Of a DNA stretch of 64,000 nucleotides, positions 45,891 to 58,683 are shown piece by piece (positions within the stretch are counted from its first letter, which is position 1; every line of letters begins with the position of its first letter). The notes beneath the pieces are model-generated. The model was not told the DNA's origin. It did not search any database and saw nothing but the letters and a program-made list of their open reading frames with translations. Location: positions 130,260,001 to 130,324,000 of the forward strand of contig CM075350.1 in NCBI GenBank assembly GCA_037693485.1, given 5' to 3'. Source of the DNA: Kitagawia praeruptora. Lineage: Eukaryota; Streptophyta; Magnoliopsida; Apiales; Apiaceae. Both the position numbers and the translations under genes were made by a program.

Positions 45891-46446
45891 CATGTCATAT
45901 TTTTTATGATTCCTAAATCAAATAAATAACTTCCTGATTTTAATCTCAAATTTTTTTTTATTTCATATACTTTACTAATTGATTACTAAAGTATAAATAA
46001 AAAATTTTGACTAAAAAAATAAACAATTCCTTTATTAAATCGAATAACATGTCAAGTAATTTGGAACCTATTAAATATTATTAACACTTATGACATATGA
46101 ATAAATTTGTTTTATATTTTTTATGTAATGTTTTGATTTTTATAAATTTAATTTTTGGAAAGAAAACAACATGAGTTATTGTTGTAGATGTATAAATATT
46201 TCTAAAATTTATATTTATATAATAATTGAATATTATTATTTTCATATTAATTATTTGAATTATTTTGAAATTTGTACACATATATCATGTATACATGTTT
46301 TTGTTAATATTTAAAATTTGAGTTTTTATTTTAAGAATTGTTTATATTTTAAAAGTAATCTTTTATTCTATTAAAATAAATCTAATAAATTAGTTGAGGA
46401 TGTATAAGAAAAAGTAGGTTAAGTTAAAGATAAATGAGATAACCGT
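45891..46446. other. AT-rich intergenic sequence
   Basis: I see no gene or repeat boundary between the hAT-like element and the Stowaway MITE. Confidence 0.5.
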
Positions 46447-46448
46447 TA

Positions 46449-46708
46449 CTCCCTCCGTCCCTATTTATATGTCCACTTTTAATTTTTCAATAGTCAAAGT
46501 GATCCAAGTTTGACCGAAATTTACATATATTATATAATTAAAAAAATGTAAAAACATTATATCATTGTAAAATATATTCAATCTATTTTAAAATGTATTT
46601 TTTAGTTTTTTAAAATATTAAAAAAATAATTCTTAATTTCCGGTCAAACTTGAATCAGTTTGATTATTGAAAAATTAAAAGTGGACATATAAATAAGAAC
46701 GAAGGGAG
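46449..46708. mobile_element. Stowaway MITE (Tc1/mariner type)
   Basis: 260 bp with ends CTCCCTCCGTCCC and (reverse complement) CTCCCTTCGTTCT, flanked by the TA duplication at 46447-46448 and 46709-46710. Long subterminal inverted repeats (TATRTCCACTTTTAATTTTTCAAT) make the whole element self-complementary. No coding capacity. Confidence 0.93.
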
Positions 46709-46864
46709 TACTAAAATAGTGATAGTGATTTTTGTAGTGAATAAGGATGTAGGTCAAGGTTTACTGAAAACAAATATTCAAGTTTAATTAGCATAAAGTG
46801 GTAAAGTAAACAGCTACTAAACCTTTTGATTTCAGACTTTCAACCTTTTAATTAGCGAAAGTCA

Positions 46865-47554
46865 GGGAAGGGAGGTTGAGGTGGTTCGGCCATGTCCGTA
46901 GGAGGCTGGCAGAAGCCCCAGTGAGGAGGGTTGAGAGTCTTGCGGTGGTTGGGGTGAGGAGGAGAGGAAGACCGAGGAGGTCGTGGGATGAGCAACTTAG
47001 GATGGATCTGAAGGCCTTAAACTTGAATGAGACCTTGACAGCTGACAGGTGCTCTTGGAGGCGTCGTATCAGAGTGGTGGATTCCCTTTTAGGGAGCGGC
47101 TCTGTGGTAGAGAGCCTCAGAGTGGGGTTGTCTAGGTTAGATTTATCTTAGGAGTCAGGATTTTTCGTTCTCTTTTCTTGTTTTATTGTCCTCTGTTTAC
47201 CGGTATTGTCTTGGTCTGTTGTCGTTTGCTTGTGGTTTATTATGCAGGGGGTTCGTCAGGAGCTATCCTCTCAGGCTGGCAGGGTATCAGGTCAGGAGTA
47301 ATTCAATGGAAAGCAGGCGGGTAGGTCCCATGTGGAGAATGCCATGGGCTCAGGTATTGCTATGATCTTTCTCGTTACCAATTGGTATTATGTGTATTTC
47401 CACACTCCACTTTGGTCGTGCACACAGCCGAGGGTCTCCACGGAAACAGCCTCCCTGCCTTAAAAAGCGGGGGCATGGTCTGCGTACATCTTACCCTCCC
47501 CAGACCCTGCTCTGAGCGGGATATACTGGGTATGTTTGGTTTGGTTTGGTTTAA
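46865..47554 (+). mobile_element. 5'-truncated LINE (RTE-like 3' end)
   Basis: Frame 46876-47151 encodes the C-terminal tail common to plant LINE polyproteins (RWFGHVRRR, RRGRPRRSWDEQLRMDL, CSWRRRI), with everything upstream missing. The 3' part ends in CAGACCCTGCTCTGAGCGG, ATACTGGGTATG and a (TTTGG)n tail near 47535-47553. This 3' end resembles the one shared by plant RTE LINEs and Au-type SINEs. I could not find a target duplication. Confidence 0.72.
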
Positions 47555-48440
47555 ACTCAGCTAGGTAAAAGGATTCGGATCTTAAAATTTTCATTTTTAC
47601 TTATCCATCCAAAATACAATTAATAAGAATTATGACCCAAAAAAAAAAGGAATTATGACAAAAGTAAAAAATTGCTGAAAGATGAGGAAGAGATTAGAGA
47701 ATAACAAATGACACTAGAAAAGGCGGAACTTTTCAGGCCCTTTGCTTTATCAGGGGTCAAAGATACAAGTCATTAGGCATATACTAATCCCAGAATAAAC
47801 TGGGGGACTTTCGACATCTAATTATCTAAAGACAACTGGAATCTTTTTCCCTACTTTCATTATCTAACTTTTTAATTTTGTTTTAGCAAGCATTCTCAAC
47901 CTTTTATTAATAAGTGATCTTCAAATTTTAAGTCCGTTTTGACTTTTTTTTCTGATTAAAACTTGGTTGCTTGAAGTAATTTTTATCAATTTTCGTAATT
48001 TCGCATCTTGCACTAACTCGTAACTCAACATGATATTAGAATGGTACTGAATTTGATTTTTTCGTATCCAGTATTTTCATAGACACCAATGTGTCATGTA
48101 CAATCCCTGAGTTTATCGTTCTCCGCCAGTACATTTTTAAAATTTGATTCCACTGATACATTGATAATTGATTCCTCTGGGCATCTCTTTCTCTTACAAC
48201 CATACGGTTCTGCCATATTTTTGCTTTACCTATACCCGATAAAGCTCAAGTAATCTAAACTATTTATAGACATTTATTAATATTAAATTGCTATATAGAA
48301 GAATGAGACACCCGCATACCGTCACAAACAGCCTTTTACTAGTGCTTATAAAAAGAATGCGTACATTACTTGAATGATATTCAAGTCATCTCCCACTTAT
48401 TGGTCGTAAAATACTTAACTAAACTCATCCATGAAACTAG
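47555..48440. other. AT-rich intergenic sequence
   Basis: No coding frame, terminal repeat or tandem structure that I can support. Confidence 0.5.
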
Positions 48441-48449
48441 CTAACAACA

Positions 48450-48980
48450 TGTTGGTGCAGTGAGTTGAATTCTTGTCTCCTTTGTAGGAGGTTAAGGGTT
48501 CGATCCCTGGGTGTGTGATTTTAGTTTTATTTCTTTATATTTGTATTTTCTATTTTTGAAGAACCTGAGGTTAAGGGTTCGATCCCTAGGTGTGTGATTT
48601 TAGTTTTATTTCTTTATATTTGTATTTTCTATTTTTGAAGAACCTCAGACTAATAAGTTAACGATTCCCTGATTTCGTGAATACTGGTATTATAACTGAG
48701 TAAGTTTCGTTTTTTATCCATGTGAAGCTACTGATAAAGGTACAAGATTACCAACTTAATCAAAAATGGATGATAAAATAGAAACTTTGTTTGTATTTGT
48801 ATTTTCTATTTTTGAAGAACCTCAGACTAATAAGTTAACGATTCCCTGATTTCGTGAATACGGGTATTATAACTGAATAAGTTTTGTTTTTTATCCATGT
48901 GAAGCTACTGATAAAGGTACAAGATTACCAACTTAATCAAAAATGGATGATAAAATATTTTCTATTTTTGAAGAACCAAA
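48450..48980 (+). repeat. tRNA-like (SINE head) segment followed by 79-bp and 177-bp tandem duplications
   Basis: TTGGTGCAGTGAG at about 48452 resembles a polymerase III box A, and GGGTTCGATCCCTGG at about 48496 is a good box B, spaced as in tRNA-derived SINEs. A 79-bp unit containing box B is repeated (48490-48568 and 48569-48647). A second, overlapping unit of 177 bp starts at 48621 and 48798 (AACCTCAGACTAATAAG inside), and a third partial copy of its start lies at about 48952. Confidence 0.55.
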
Positions 48981-49364
48981 TGATCTGAAATTAACCTTCA
49001 TAAGTACGAAGAGTTTCAGAATAATAAGTTAACGATTCCCTGATTTCCTGAATACTAAATGGATCCCGTTTTATAATAAGCGATTATTGCAACATCATGT
49101 ACTAGGATATTTTATCGTGATACGTGTAAAGTAGGATTTTTGATATGAATACCGGAACAAATTTTTAAACGCACAATAATAAGGCTTATCGCGTGATATG
49201 ATATGTAACAACCATTTATTCGGAACCATCAATAGAAAGAGGACATCCATGTACGATACATTAATCCCACGCTTGTATAAATATACTTTCAACAGAAGCA
49301 GCCCACTACTACAGCAATCATGATGCCCTCTACTTCCTTCTTCTCTTCTTTTGTTTTTTGACGA
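48981..49364. other. Intergenic sequence with a promoter-like TATA box
   Basis: TTGTATAAATATAC at about 49275 is followed at about 49320 by ATGATGCCC and a short frame ending after 13 codons. It looks like the start of a plant gene cut off by the retroposed segment that follows, but no gene body is visible. Confidence 0.3.
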
Positions 49365-49900
49365 AATGCTGAATATTATATTACTGAAACAAATCAATAA
49401 AACAGCGGGATAAATTCCCGACTCTCAATACAACCAGGTTGAGAAACAAATAAATTGTTTCCTGATCGTTTAACAAACTGAATTTAAAAGTTCTTGAAGC
49501 TAAAAATAAATTCGAAGACATCCGAATCGATCCAAATTGCTCCAACATCCCTGAAAGCAGCGGTATTACAATTGACCACGTCACATAAGATCCGTTGATA
49601 CCCCAGTGTTCGGAAGCCTCAGTTCCATAAATTAGAGGAACGACACTCCAGCTATCTACATGCCAGACACCAGCTATAGACATGCCGAAAATGATAACCC
49701 CCAAAGAATGAGCAATACCCCAGCTATCTACATGCCGGATACCAGCTATAGACATGCCGAAAATGAACAAATGACGAATAATCTTTGGTTGTGAGTGGTG
49801 AGCTCTTGCAATAATCGTTAGCTTCCCAGCTTCGATGCGGACTTTCAGGATCCTCCAAAACATCAGCAAAATTATTTTAAGTAGATCTGCAAAAAAAAAC
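49365..49900 (-). mobile_element. Candidate truncated LINE-type retroposon, reversed
   Basis: On the minus strand the segment ends in TTTCGTCAAAAAA, the poly(A) end seen in plant LINEs; compare GTC plus poly(A) at 63050. A 162-aa frame (49869-49381) contains a duplicated GMSIAGVWHVDSW module from a 73-bp tandem repeat (about 49655 and 49728). I do not recognise a domain and see no target duplication, so it may just be an untranslated region. Confidence 0.3.
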
Positions 49901-50111
49901 AGTTTGTTAACTCATCATTTTCATCTTTATCTTCACCAATACTATCATCATGATTACACCCTCATGCCTACAACTTTTCTTGTTATCCACCAACCACAAA
50001 AAGCTTCTTCATCATCATTACACTTTTAGAGATGATTACTGAAGAATGATCAAGGGTTTGCTTTTGAATTGAAGAAACCAAAACCTAAATCATCTCGTAT
50101 TCCTTAATTAC

Positions 50112-51125
50112 TGTTATGCCCAAAATTCGGTTCGAGTATTCTAAAATGGATCCGGGTCAGATACGGGTTCAATTTGGGGATTTTCATAGTAAATTAGGGT
50201 TTTTGACTCAAGTTGGAGGAATTAGGCCGCGCCCTAGCTTTCCTTATAGTTAGGGCGCGCCCTAAATGTAAAATGTGGTGACAAATTTGTTCAAGTTAGT
50301 TTTTTAAGAAGACATTGAAGAAATCTCTCCTAGGATACTATTCAAGTTAGGATTCTATTTAGGTGGGATTCTACTCAAGCTGGAATTCTAGAAGTTGAAG
50401 AATTCCCTCCTGTCGTATCTCAGGAGGGGGATGTCCGTCGCAGAAGGCCTCCAGGGGTTTGCCTGGATATAAGGACCCTTCTTAGACGCTAAGGGAGGCA
50501 TCCGTGCGCCCTAAGGTGGAAAGATGGGGACTTTCTGGTGTGTGCTTTGGGAGCTCTGTTCCTGTAGCCAATGGGCGCGCCCTCATTGGGGAACTTTGGA
50601 GTAATCCTGCACTTTGCACCCAAAAGCTCTGGATCACCTGTCCTGTTATCTGGTGGGTGCTTCTCATTCGGGGGACAGGGATGCGTTCTGCACTTGGGGT
50701 AAACCACGGCTATACCTGCATCCTTGAAATCAAGAAATAGCTGGTAGCGGATAGGACTAGTCCTCGACGGGGGAAGTTTCCTTATCCGTGAAGTCTTGAG
50801 ATCTTGGATGAGCCTTGGGCCTTTTGTGGTTAGGCCTCATAGTAGAACATTCCGGAAGCTGGTCCGTTATCCAAGCCCATTTGGGTTTCTTGTTCTCCAA
50901 GAACTACGTCTGGCTTGATCCTCTATAAATATAGAGGTACGTAGGCAAATTGAGGGGTTGGAAGTCGAGAGCTCTGAATAGCCGCCACTAACCCTATCAA
51001 TCTCAGCCACCAATTACAAACAGCCACCACACGCCACCACTCTTTTCGGCAAAGAACCACCGCTGTAGATCTTGTTTCCGGTGAAGTACCTCGAATTTTG
51101 TTGTTACCAAATTCCTCCGTCAACA
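50112..51125 (+). repeat. 5' LTR of the LARD
   Basis: 1014 bp, TGTTATGCCC to CCGTCAACA. Its core promoter is GGCTTGATCC, then a palindromic TATA box at 50920-50937, then TACGTAGGCA. Confidence 0.95.
50920..50937 (+). promoter_or_regulatory. Palindromic TATA box in the LARD 5' LTR
   Basis: CCTCTATAAATATAGAGG is a perfect hairpin (7-bp stem, AAAT loop) around the TATA box. It sits in the same sequence context as the Tat LTR site at 22230. The third stem pair is T-A here and A-T there. The second copy is at 59492-59509. Confidence 0.7.
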
Positions 51126-51179
51126 AATTGGCGCTAGAAGGAGGGGAGCCAATCAAGATCTTCATCTTAGGAGGAAAAG

Positions 51180-51584
51180 ATGTCTCACAATTAAGGTGGA
51201 GTTTCTCATTAAGAAGATTATTACGATTCTGAAGATAGCTTGGGGGGTAATCAAGCTCGACACGAAGCTTATGTTCCGGAGGAAATCTCTACTTCTCTGC
51301 ACCACCATGGAACTCAATCCACCGCCGGCGGACAGCCGCCCGTTCTTATCAGTAATTCGGAGTTAATAGAGCAACTTTATCGTATGAGAGATTCCATAAA
51401 TAACTTCGGATCAAGATTGAGTTCTGCGGAGAAAGTGCAAGAAAGTAGGAGAAATTCTCGGAGGATCCCACGAAATCATCGCCGAACAAGGAAAGCCCTC
51501 CAAGTTAGGAAAGTTCTCGAAGTGGTTCTTGGATCCTCAAGAGAGGGCGCGCCCTCATCCCCACTGCTCTGGGCACACCCTTAG
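51180..51584 (+). pseudogene. Broken gag N-terminus of the LARD
   Basis: ATG at 51180 starts MSHN, then TAA; six codons further a second TAA follows. After these the frame is open to 51584 (YYDSEDSLGGNQARHEAYVP, SELIEQLYRMRDSINNFGSR). Both stops sit where GAA (Glu) would fit the acidic context. The sequence resembles the start of Tat gag proteins. Confidence 0.6.
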
Positions 51585-52163
51585 TGAGATTCGATGTGAT
51601 GAAGAAAAGATGGTTCTAAAGATGATTTTCACGCTGCTGTTGCAAAAAGACAGTTCCGGGTATTTTCAAGAATGGTGATTTCCGGTCAATGACGTCGAAC
51701 TAGGTTTTCCATGGGGCAATTTCAAATATGATTCGAAGAAGGATGTTCCAGAGAAGAGACGCAATTATCGGGAACTGGTCCACCATTAGGGCGCGCCCTC
51801 ACCATCAGGATGTGCCCACAAGGTAACCCTTGACTTGTTTTGTTGAGATTTTTGTTGTTTGTTTTTTGGACTTTTGTAGGAGAATCCTCGAGTTAAAGAT
51901 GGAATTAAAGATGGTGAAAGAGAATACCCAATAACCCTCAGGGCGCGCCCTGAGGGTGGTAGCCAAGGCTCGGATGATTTCCAACTTCTAGGAAAATTCG
52001 ATGGTTGAACACGTCCTCATCTCCAGGACGCATCCTCTAGAGAGGGCGGCTCCTCACCTATCTGGTGAAATCGAACGAATTAAGGAAAACCTCGCTACTA
52101 TGAGGAGGAGCTTTGCTATCTTGAAGGAACGCCTAGGAATAAGGCTCGGGAGCGAGGCCCCAT

Positions 52164-52379
52164 GATCCACAGCGCGTGCCCCCTGATTACAGGTCGAGGC
52201 CCCTTGGACATGAGCGAGTCGTTCCTCGGAGTGATGATCCACAGCGCGTGCCCCCTGATTACAGGTCGAGGCCCCTTGGACGTGAGCGAGCCCTTCCTCA
52301 AGGCCGTGATCCACAGCGCGTGCCCCCTGGTTACAGGTCTGGGCCCCTTGGACACGAGAGATCCCTCCTTGGAGATTTT
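52164..52379 (+). repeat. 72-bp tandem repeat in the LARD
   Basis: Units begin at 52164, 52236 and 52308 with GATCCACAGCGCGTGCCCCC. The 72-bp length is 24 codons, and one frame reads a repeated DPQRVPPDYRSRPLGHER module, possibly an expanded gag linker. Diverged single copies lie at about 52720-52790 and 52965-53036. Confidence 0.85.
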
Positions 52380-53149
52380 GTTGGAAGATAATTAAGCCAA
52401 TGATATATGAATGACGTTGTTTGGCCTAATCCCCAAAGTGAGGAATAGCCACGACATGTTGCCGAGGGCGCGCCCTCAAGAGAGAAAGGCCCTATAATTG
52501 TTTCCTTGATTTCTCATAGTGCAACTGGTGGAAGAGAGGGTGAGAATCCTCAACCTCAAGGAAATGCACAACTTCGGGAAAATCCTCCAAGTTAGGGCGC
52601 GCCCTCAAGGAACTCTCCCTCGGAGGACCTTTCCAGTTAGGGCGCGCCCCCAAGGAAAATTCCAATACCTACAAGGAAAATTCACTACTTGGACTCCAAA
52701 AGGAAAGAAGCTGTTGAGTTGCGGCCCCACGAACCATAGTGTGTGCCCCCTGATCATCAAGTTGAGGCCCCAAGGTCGTGAGCGAGCCCCTCAATGAAGA
52801 AACAATACTTTGTTACAAAGGACGCGCCCTCGTATCTACAATGACCTGAATGATAGGCATCAGGGCGCACCCTAACTTATCAACCTCATGTTGTGGCTTC
52901 GTCTACAAGTATGATCACAACGATCCATGGAATATCTTTTGCTTGAAGAAATTTGGATTGATGTGCGGCCCCATGAATCTTAGAGTGTGCCCCCTGATAG
53001 GTAGGTTGAGGCCCCAAGGTCATGAGTGAGCCCCTCTACACAAGAATGACTTTCATCCGGACAAGAAGAGACTTTGTCATTGCCCTCGTCCACATAGGGC
53101 GCGTCCTCAGCAACTACAACGGCTCTCTCTTAAAAATTCCCCTCTTGGG

Positions 53150-53440
53150 ATGCCTCGTTAAGAGATGATTCTTTAAGGAATGATATTCTGATGCTGGGGG
53201 GTAGTGCTGATGCACCTCCCTAGCCCTACATGTACATGTATTTCAGGACATGCAAATTATGTGAATAGCGGAATACCCCCACGGGGATGCCTCTTCGTGA
53301 GATGCCTTTCACAGGATGCCTCCTTGCGAGATGCCTCTTAGTGAGATGCCCTTTATTGGATGCCTCCTAGTGAGATGCCTCTTCGAGAGATGTTATTCAT
53401 AGGATGCCTCATTTTGAGATGCCCCTTCATGGGATGAGAT
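53150..53440 (+). repeat. Minisatellite of about 15 bp in the LARD
   Basis: About ten to twelve variants of GAGATGCCTCTTNGT follow each other, slightly out of register. No coding significance is visible. Confidence 0.8.
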
Positions 53441-56400
53441 TTGAAGTAGCCTGTGACCGGAAAATGCACTATTCTACCAAAAGTTGATTGGACTAGAGAA
53501 ATGCCTGAATAGTAGACTACAAGGGTCATCAATCCACTCTTTAGAGGGTAACCAATCCCACAATTAAGCTTATGTTCAACAAGAGGAAGTAGGAGAAAAT
53601 CTCGGAGTATTCCACGAAATCACCGTCGAACATGGAAAGCACTTCAAGTTGAAGAAAGTTCTGGAAGAGATGAAGGTAAAAGAGCTCTCGAATAGATGAA
53701 GAAAATCTCGGAGTATTCCATGCACATTTATCCTGTTTCAAACTTTTCGAGAGCATGATCCCTTAATGGAATTCTATGAAATTTAATAAGAAAGTCCATT
53801 GAAGATGCGAAACAATAAAACGAAAGTGCATGAAGGTTGTCTTATTTGGATTTTATATGTTGAAGGAGAGGATTTTCCTAATAACCAAGTCGAAAGAAGA
53901 CCAGCCCCTGTGTAATGCAACTTTTAAGAATAACATGGAAGACGCGCCTACATTAAAAATAAGTTGGAAAAGGAAAGATATGTTAGAGAAAGGCGCGTCC
54001 TTAGAGCAAATGAAAAATACAAAAAACGGTGGCCTTGTACGTGCGTGGAATCTTTGTCTTAATATGTAAACATACAAAAGCAGAACTAAAGATGAGAGCA
54101 GGAGGAGTTAACCAAATACTGGACACATGTACTAACTTGGATCCTCGTGTCCCTTGCTCTTATTATTCCCACTTCTACCGGTACCTTAAGTGGAAACGAA
54201 ACAGATCAACGTAGTGTTGTTGGCCTTCAAAGCAATGATTGTTCATGATCTTTAGGGAACTCTTAGATCATGGAATATGTCTCTCCATTTCTGCAACTGG
54301 AAAGGCATTACATGCAGCAAACAACAATAATATGTTCAACTTCTGCATCAATTTGGCCAAATCAAAGACTTTGTTGAATGGATTTAGGAATTCAGGACTT
54401 TTATAAAGGAAAACATGGTAGCATATTTGTACACCTTGAAAAAGCAACAACCCACTAGCTAAAAGGAGATCGACCCTCCTGTATAAATGTCAATATGGCG
54501 CGTCCATAAATAAAAAAAAAACCAAAGTGAAGGACTTGTTTACAAAAGCATGTACGTGCATGGTTTTTAGTCTAATTAAGAAAATGAAGACACCAGGTTG
54601 GTCACAAAGATAAATGGCACAAGGAGAATTCAGGACACGTTAAAACAAAAAAATATTGATGAGGACCCGTCATTTGCTATATTAATATTGTTTTAGCACA
54701 AAATCATGTGTTAACTTAATGCTATCAAAAGCATTTTCAGGACAGACAACAAATAGAAGACGCGACTTGAGATGGGCTACAATGTGCACCGTGGTACCAA
54801 TAAACTAAAGAGCCATTTTTTGAGGATGAATGAACATGCATGCAACATATTTATTTAAGAAAGATAAAAGGGCGCACCCTCAAATATTTGTTACTATTAA
54901 GAAGAGAAGTGGATTAGAGCCTGGAAATTGAAGGTTGCAATATGTTTAAAGGGCACGTCTATATGTTACGTTTAAAGAAAAATTTGAAGCAATTTGGTAA
55001 CCCGCGGAAAAGACAGGTACCGAAGTATGCATGTAGCTTGAGCTCGGACATGAGTTACTGTTTGATATCCTGGAAGACAAAAATTAGAGGATCTTTCAAA
55101 GCTATCCATCAAGTAAAGCATGGTAAGTACCAGATTGCAAAGAAATATTTTCGACCATGGGCCAAGTGCAGGAGGCCATATTTAAAAAATCATTTAAATA
55201 TTAGAGAAGCGCGCCCATATATTTGCAGGGCCATTAGAAGGCATCTCATATACAAAAATAAAGGTTGTCAGCGTGTGTGCTTGCAATATTCTTCCAAAAT
55301 ACAGAATAAGTGGATTTGTCAAAGGCTACTCTAACAGGAAACGAAGCAGTATGTACTATGCGTATTCATACAAATGTCAAGTGAATTGGAAGTGTAATGT
55401 ACAAAAATTCAAAGCTAGTAGCATGAGTCTATGATGGTAATGGTAAATTTGATGCAACATACGATCATATATGTACATGCATTTATATGGATGACTGTTG
55501 ATTCTGGAGGTGTTAAAGCATGTATCGCATGGAGTCTGCATTCATTACAATAAAATTTATTATTATCATTATGAAGTTGGTTTGTTCTGGTAGGAGAAAC
55601 AGCGCAAATGGTTAACTTATAATCTAGCAGATAGATTGCAACAAAGGTTGACAAGGAATGAAGATATCAAGGGTGCTCAAAGGCACGCTTTCATAAAAAA
55701 GCAAGGAAGAAACAGTTCAAGAAGTTCCTTAATTACGGTGATCTAGCTGTTCGTTTGCTCGTTCTTGCTGGAAATTATCTAACGTGGACTTACGGCTCCA
55801 AAAATGGAAGGCTAGGATTCTAGGATTGACTTGTTTTGGAGGGAAACTGTGTTCTACTACTAGCTTGCTAATGTAGTTTTCTCGGCACGCATGGTTCTTG
55901 ATCAATGGAAACATGCTCAAACCCATAGATTTAAGCCACTTTTAGTTCCTGGTGGAGCTTATGAGAGTGGTTGTGACCATCTGACTAAACCTGGTATTAA
56001 AATGATCAAAAAGCAACATTCGGATAAGCAAGTGCGTGATGGAACTTTATCATCATTTCACGAAATTGTAGACCAGAATTCCATAATCTAAAAGCCAAAG
56101 ATATTGTAAGCATCATGGTATTATTTCAGTTTGCTGGCTGGCACATGTAAAGAGAATTACACTGAGGTGGGCGCGCCCTATATTATGTTATGAAGTGTCA
56201 AATTTGAAATGGAGACTGTCAAGAATGAGGTCAAGAAAGAGCTAATGGTAATACAACTAAACTGTGTGGTAAAGTGACTGAAGGAGTCAAAGGCTTTAAA
56301 AAGGATGGTATGATAATCCATGCTAGTATAGTGGTACTTGATGAAGTTGCATCATAAATGAATATTGATACTTGATACAAGATCTATATGTCAAGATAAG

Positions 56401-58683
56401 ACTCAACAAGATATAAAGCAGCAAAGCTCCTCAAACTCAAGTGAGATTCGCCAATAACATTATTCATAATAATGAATAAAATAAAGAAACGAGACCTGCT
56501 AGGAGATTTTTAAGGCGCGCCTTCGGATCGATTTGAAGAAAACAAAAACGAAGGCACTGCAGAATATAAACCTACATGCAACAATTAACATGTATATGCG
56601 GCTCATAAAAAAAACAAAATCAAGGCTTCATTTGTGGAACTTGATCAAGAAAATGTTACACATGTTTAACTACGATGATACCAAAGATCTTCCAGCAAGT
56701 AAAAGTAGTTGAACATGACTTCAAAATAGTAAGGATCACATAAATGGAGAGGGCTGCAATGCTATTTATTCATCCAGTAAAAAAAACAGCTTCAAGATCA
56801 CGAGAAGGAAATGCTAGTCTAAAGTCACTGAACTCGTGGAAAAGAAAATAAATAAATATGTATGTGAAGATCCAAGGTGATAAAAAAAAGGTTAATGAAG
56901 AAAGGTTTGATTTATAAATTCAGCAGCAACACCACTCCCTTTTTAATCACAAGGGCACGCCCATGCCGCGGTTGTCAAGCTTTCTTTGTCAACTCTTTTT
57001 TGGAATTTGCGCTATTTGATTTCTAGTTGCTGTTGAAGCAAATATCAAGATTCTGTTCGTTGGCTAGCTGTTGAGGATGCATTGGTGATTTCTTTTAACC
57101 GTGAAAGAAGAGATATATAGCATGGTGTCGTCCTACACACATGCTGCAGATGGCCAATCACGGATATTTAAAATACGGTAAGAGGAAGTGATGAGGAATG
57201 AGCATAGGGAAATATGAGGTTTATATTGTTTAAAGCTAACAACAGGATATGAAGCTTGCAAGAATGCAATAATGAGACCATTCTGGATGCTGAACGAGCA
57301 AAACATCTTGTACCCGACCTACAGAGAAGAAAGAGATTCATTTACGTTGGTAACATGAAGCTGTTTACCTCTGTTATTATAAAGGCAATGTTGACGGGAT
57401 ACGCATTGAGTTCTAGAATTGGAAAGTGGAAATAGTACACCGAAGACACACGCGACTTTGAAATACATGGCAGTTGGCAAAAAATATGCATAATAAAAAA
57501 ATGATGATGCATGAGCTAAGTTTTGGAGAGCGCGCCCATCAAACAAAAAAATATGTTATGAATATATAAAATAGGTGATGGACTCAGGCTTGGAGATGGT
57601 GTGCCTATAAGAGAAGTTCATGATCGGACAATAAATATGTTAATCCAAAACGTATTTTTATTTGCACTCCATGTGGAAACGAAGATAACAAGTATTTTAG
57701 AAAAAAGGGAAGGATGATGCATCAAAACAATGAAGCAGAAGAGGTTCCGTGAATAAATATGAAGGTCATCTTATTACGCTGTAGAGATTAAACAAGCAGA
57801 GGTCCCACATAAATATGAGGCTTCGTACTCTACTCAATAATTTGAGTTACTACTTTTTATTAAAGAATGAAAGTGAGGTGATATCTCCGCTACGGGAAGG
57901 CGCGTCCATTCTAAAAGAGAAGTAACATTGAAGAAAGTATGGTTGTACTTCACCATAAAGAACATTTTGATTATAAAAAAAAAAGGTCAATAATTGTTTG
58001 TCAAAATAGAATGAAAAAGAGAGAGATATGTACGTGAATGATTCGTGTGCATGTGAGGGAAGTGAGTTAAGAGTTTGGAGAAGTAAAGGTTGAGGGTCCT
58101 ACAGTCATTACACCAATGAAGAAGAGCATTAATCGAATATGATCTCATGTGCAAAAACAATTTATTCGCATGGAAGATGGCGGGTCCTACATGCAAGTTG
58201 CTTGTTTAAAGAGTTTAGGAAGAAAAATCAAGATGATGGTGAATTGATGAAGGGGTTTTATGACATGAGTTATGAGTTGAGTAAACAAGTGGGGAGAGAG
58301 CTACTGCATTGAAGGAAGAAGTTGAGAATTACAGAGGTCCATACGCCTTAATATTATAAGGCGCGCCCTCATATATATTCAGCTTTAGTGCAAGCCCTAT
58401 GAGAGGTTTACACTTGTGCATAATATCTCTTGTTTCTTATGCCGAGTTAGCTCATGTAAGCTTAGAGATATGGTGCATTTGTGTTATTCCTCTACGAAAA
58501 AATTGAAACTAGAGTTGTCAGGGAGATAAGATTGAAGAATTGAAGGACGCGCCCTCCGCATAGAATCTTGAAGATGAGGAACGAGGACGCGCCCTGAAGA
58601 GGAAAAGTTACAAAAATTTTGGTGTTGTTTAAGATTGAAATTCCATGCTTCATCTTTGATTTTACATGGAATTGGGGGGTAGT
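53441..58683 (+). other. Non-coding interior of the LARD
   Basis: 5.2 kb of mostly AT-rich sequence without retrotransposon domains. A diverged second copy of the gag segment (GTAGGAGAAAATCTCGG, about 53590-53680; compare 51446) shows internal duplication. GGCGCGCCC-like words recur roughly every 300-600 bp, for example at about 53941, 53992, 54497, 54870, 55209, 56169, 56514, 57530, 57899, 58361, 58548 and 58588. Confidence 0.6.

Noticed and set aside
48450..48520. Functional tRNA gene
   Set aside because: Box B is good, but acceptor-stem and anticodon-arm pairing are not convincing; a SINE head or tRNA relic is more likely.
49381..49869. 162-aa minus-strand frame as a protein gene
   Set aside because: No recognised domain; length is helped by a 73-bp repeat, and it overlaps a LINE-like 3' end.
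50482..50740. Frames of 61-78 aa on both strands of the LARD LTR, repeated at 59054-59312
   Set aside because: They are identical because they lie in the two LTR copies; no conservation or domain supports coding.
55891..56091. 66-aa frame in the LARD interior
   Set aside because: Isolated, no recognised similarity and no splice context.
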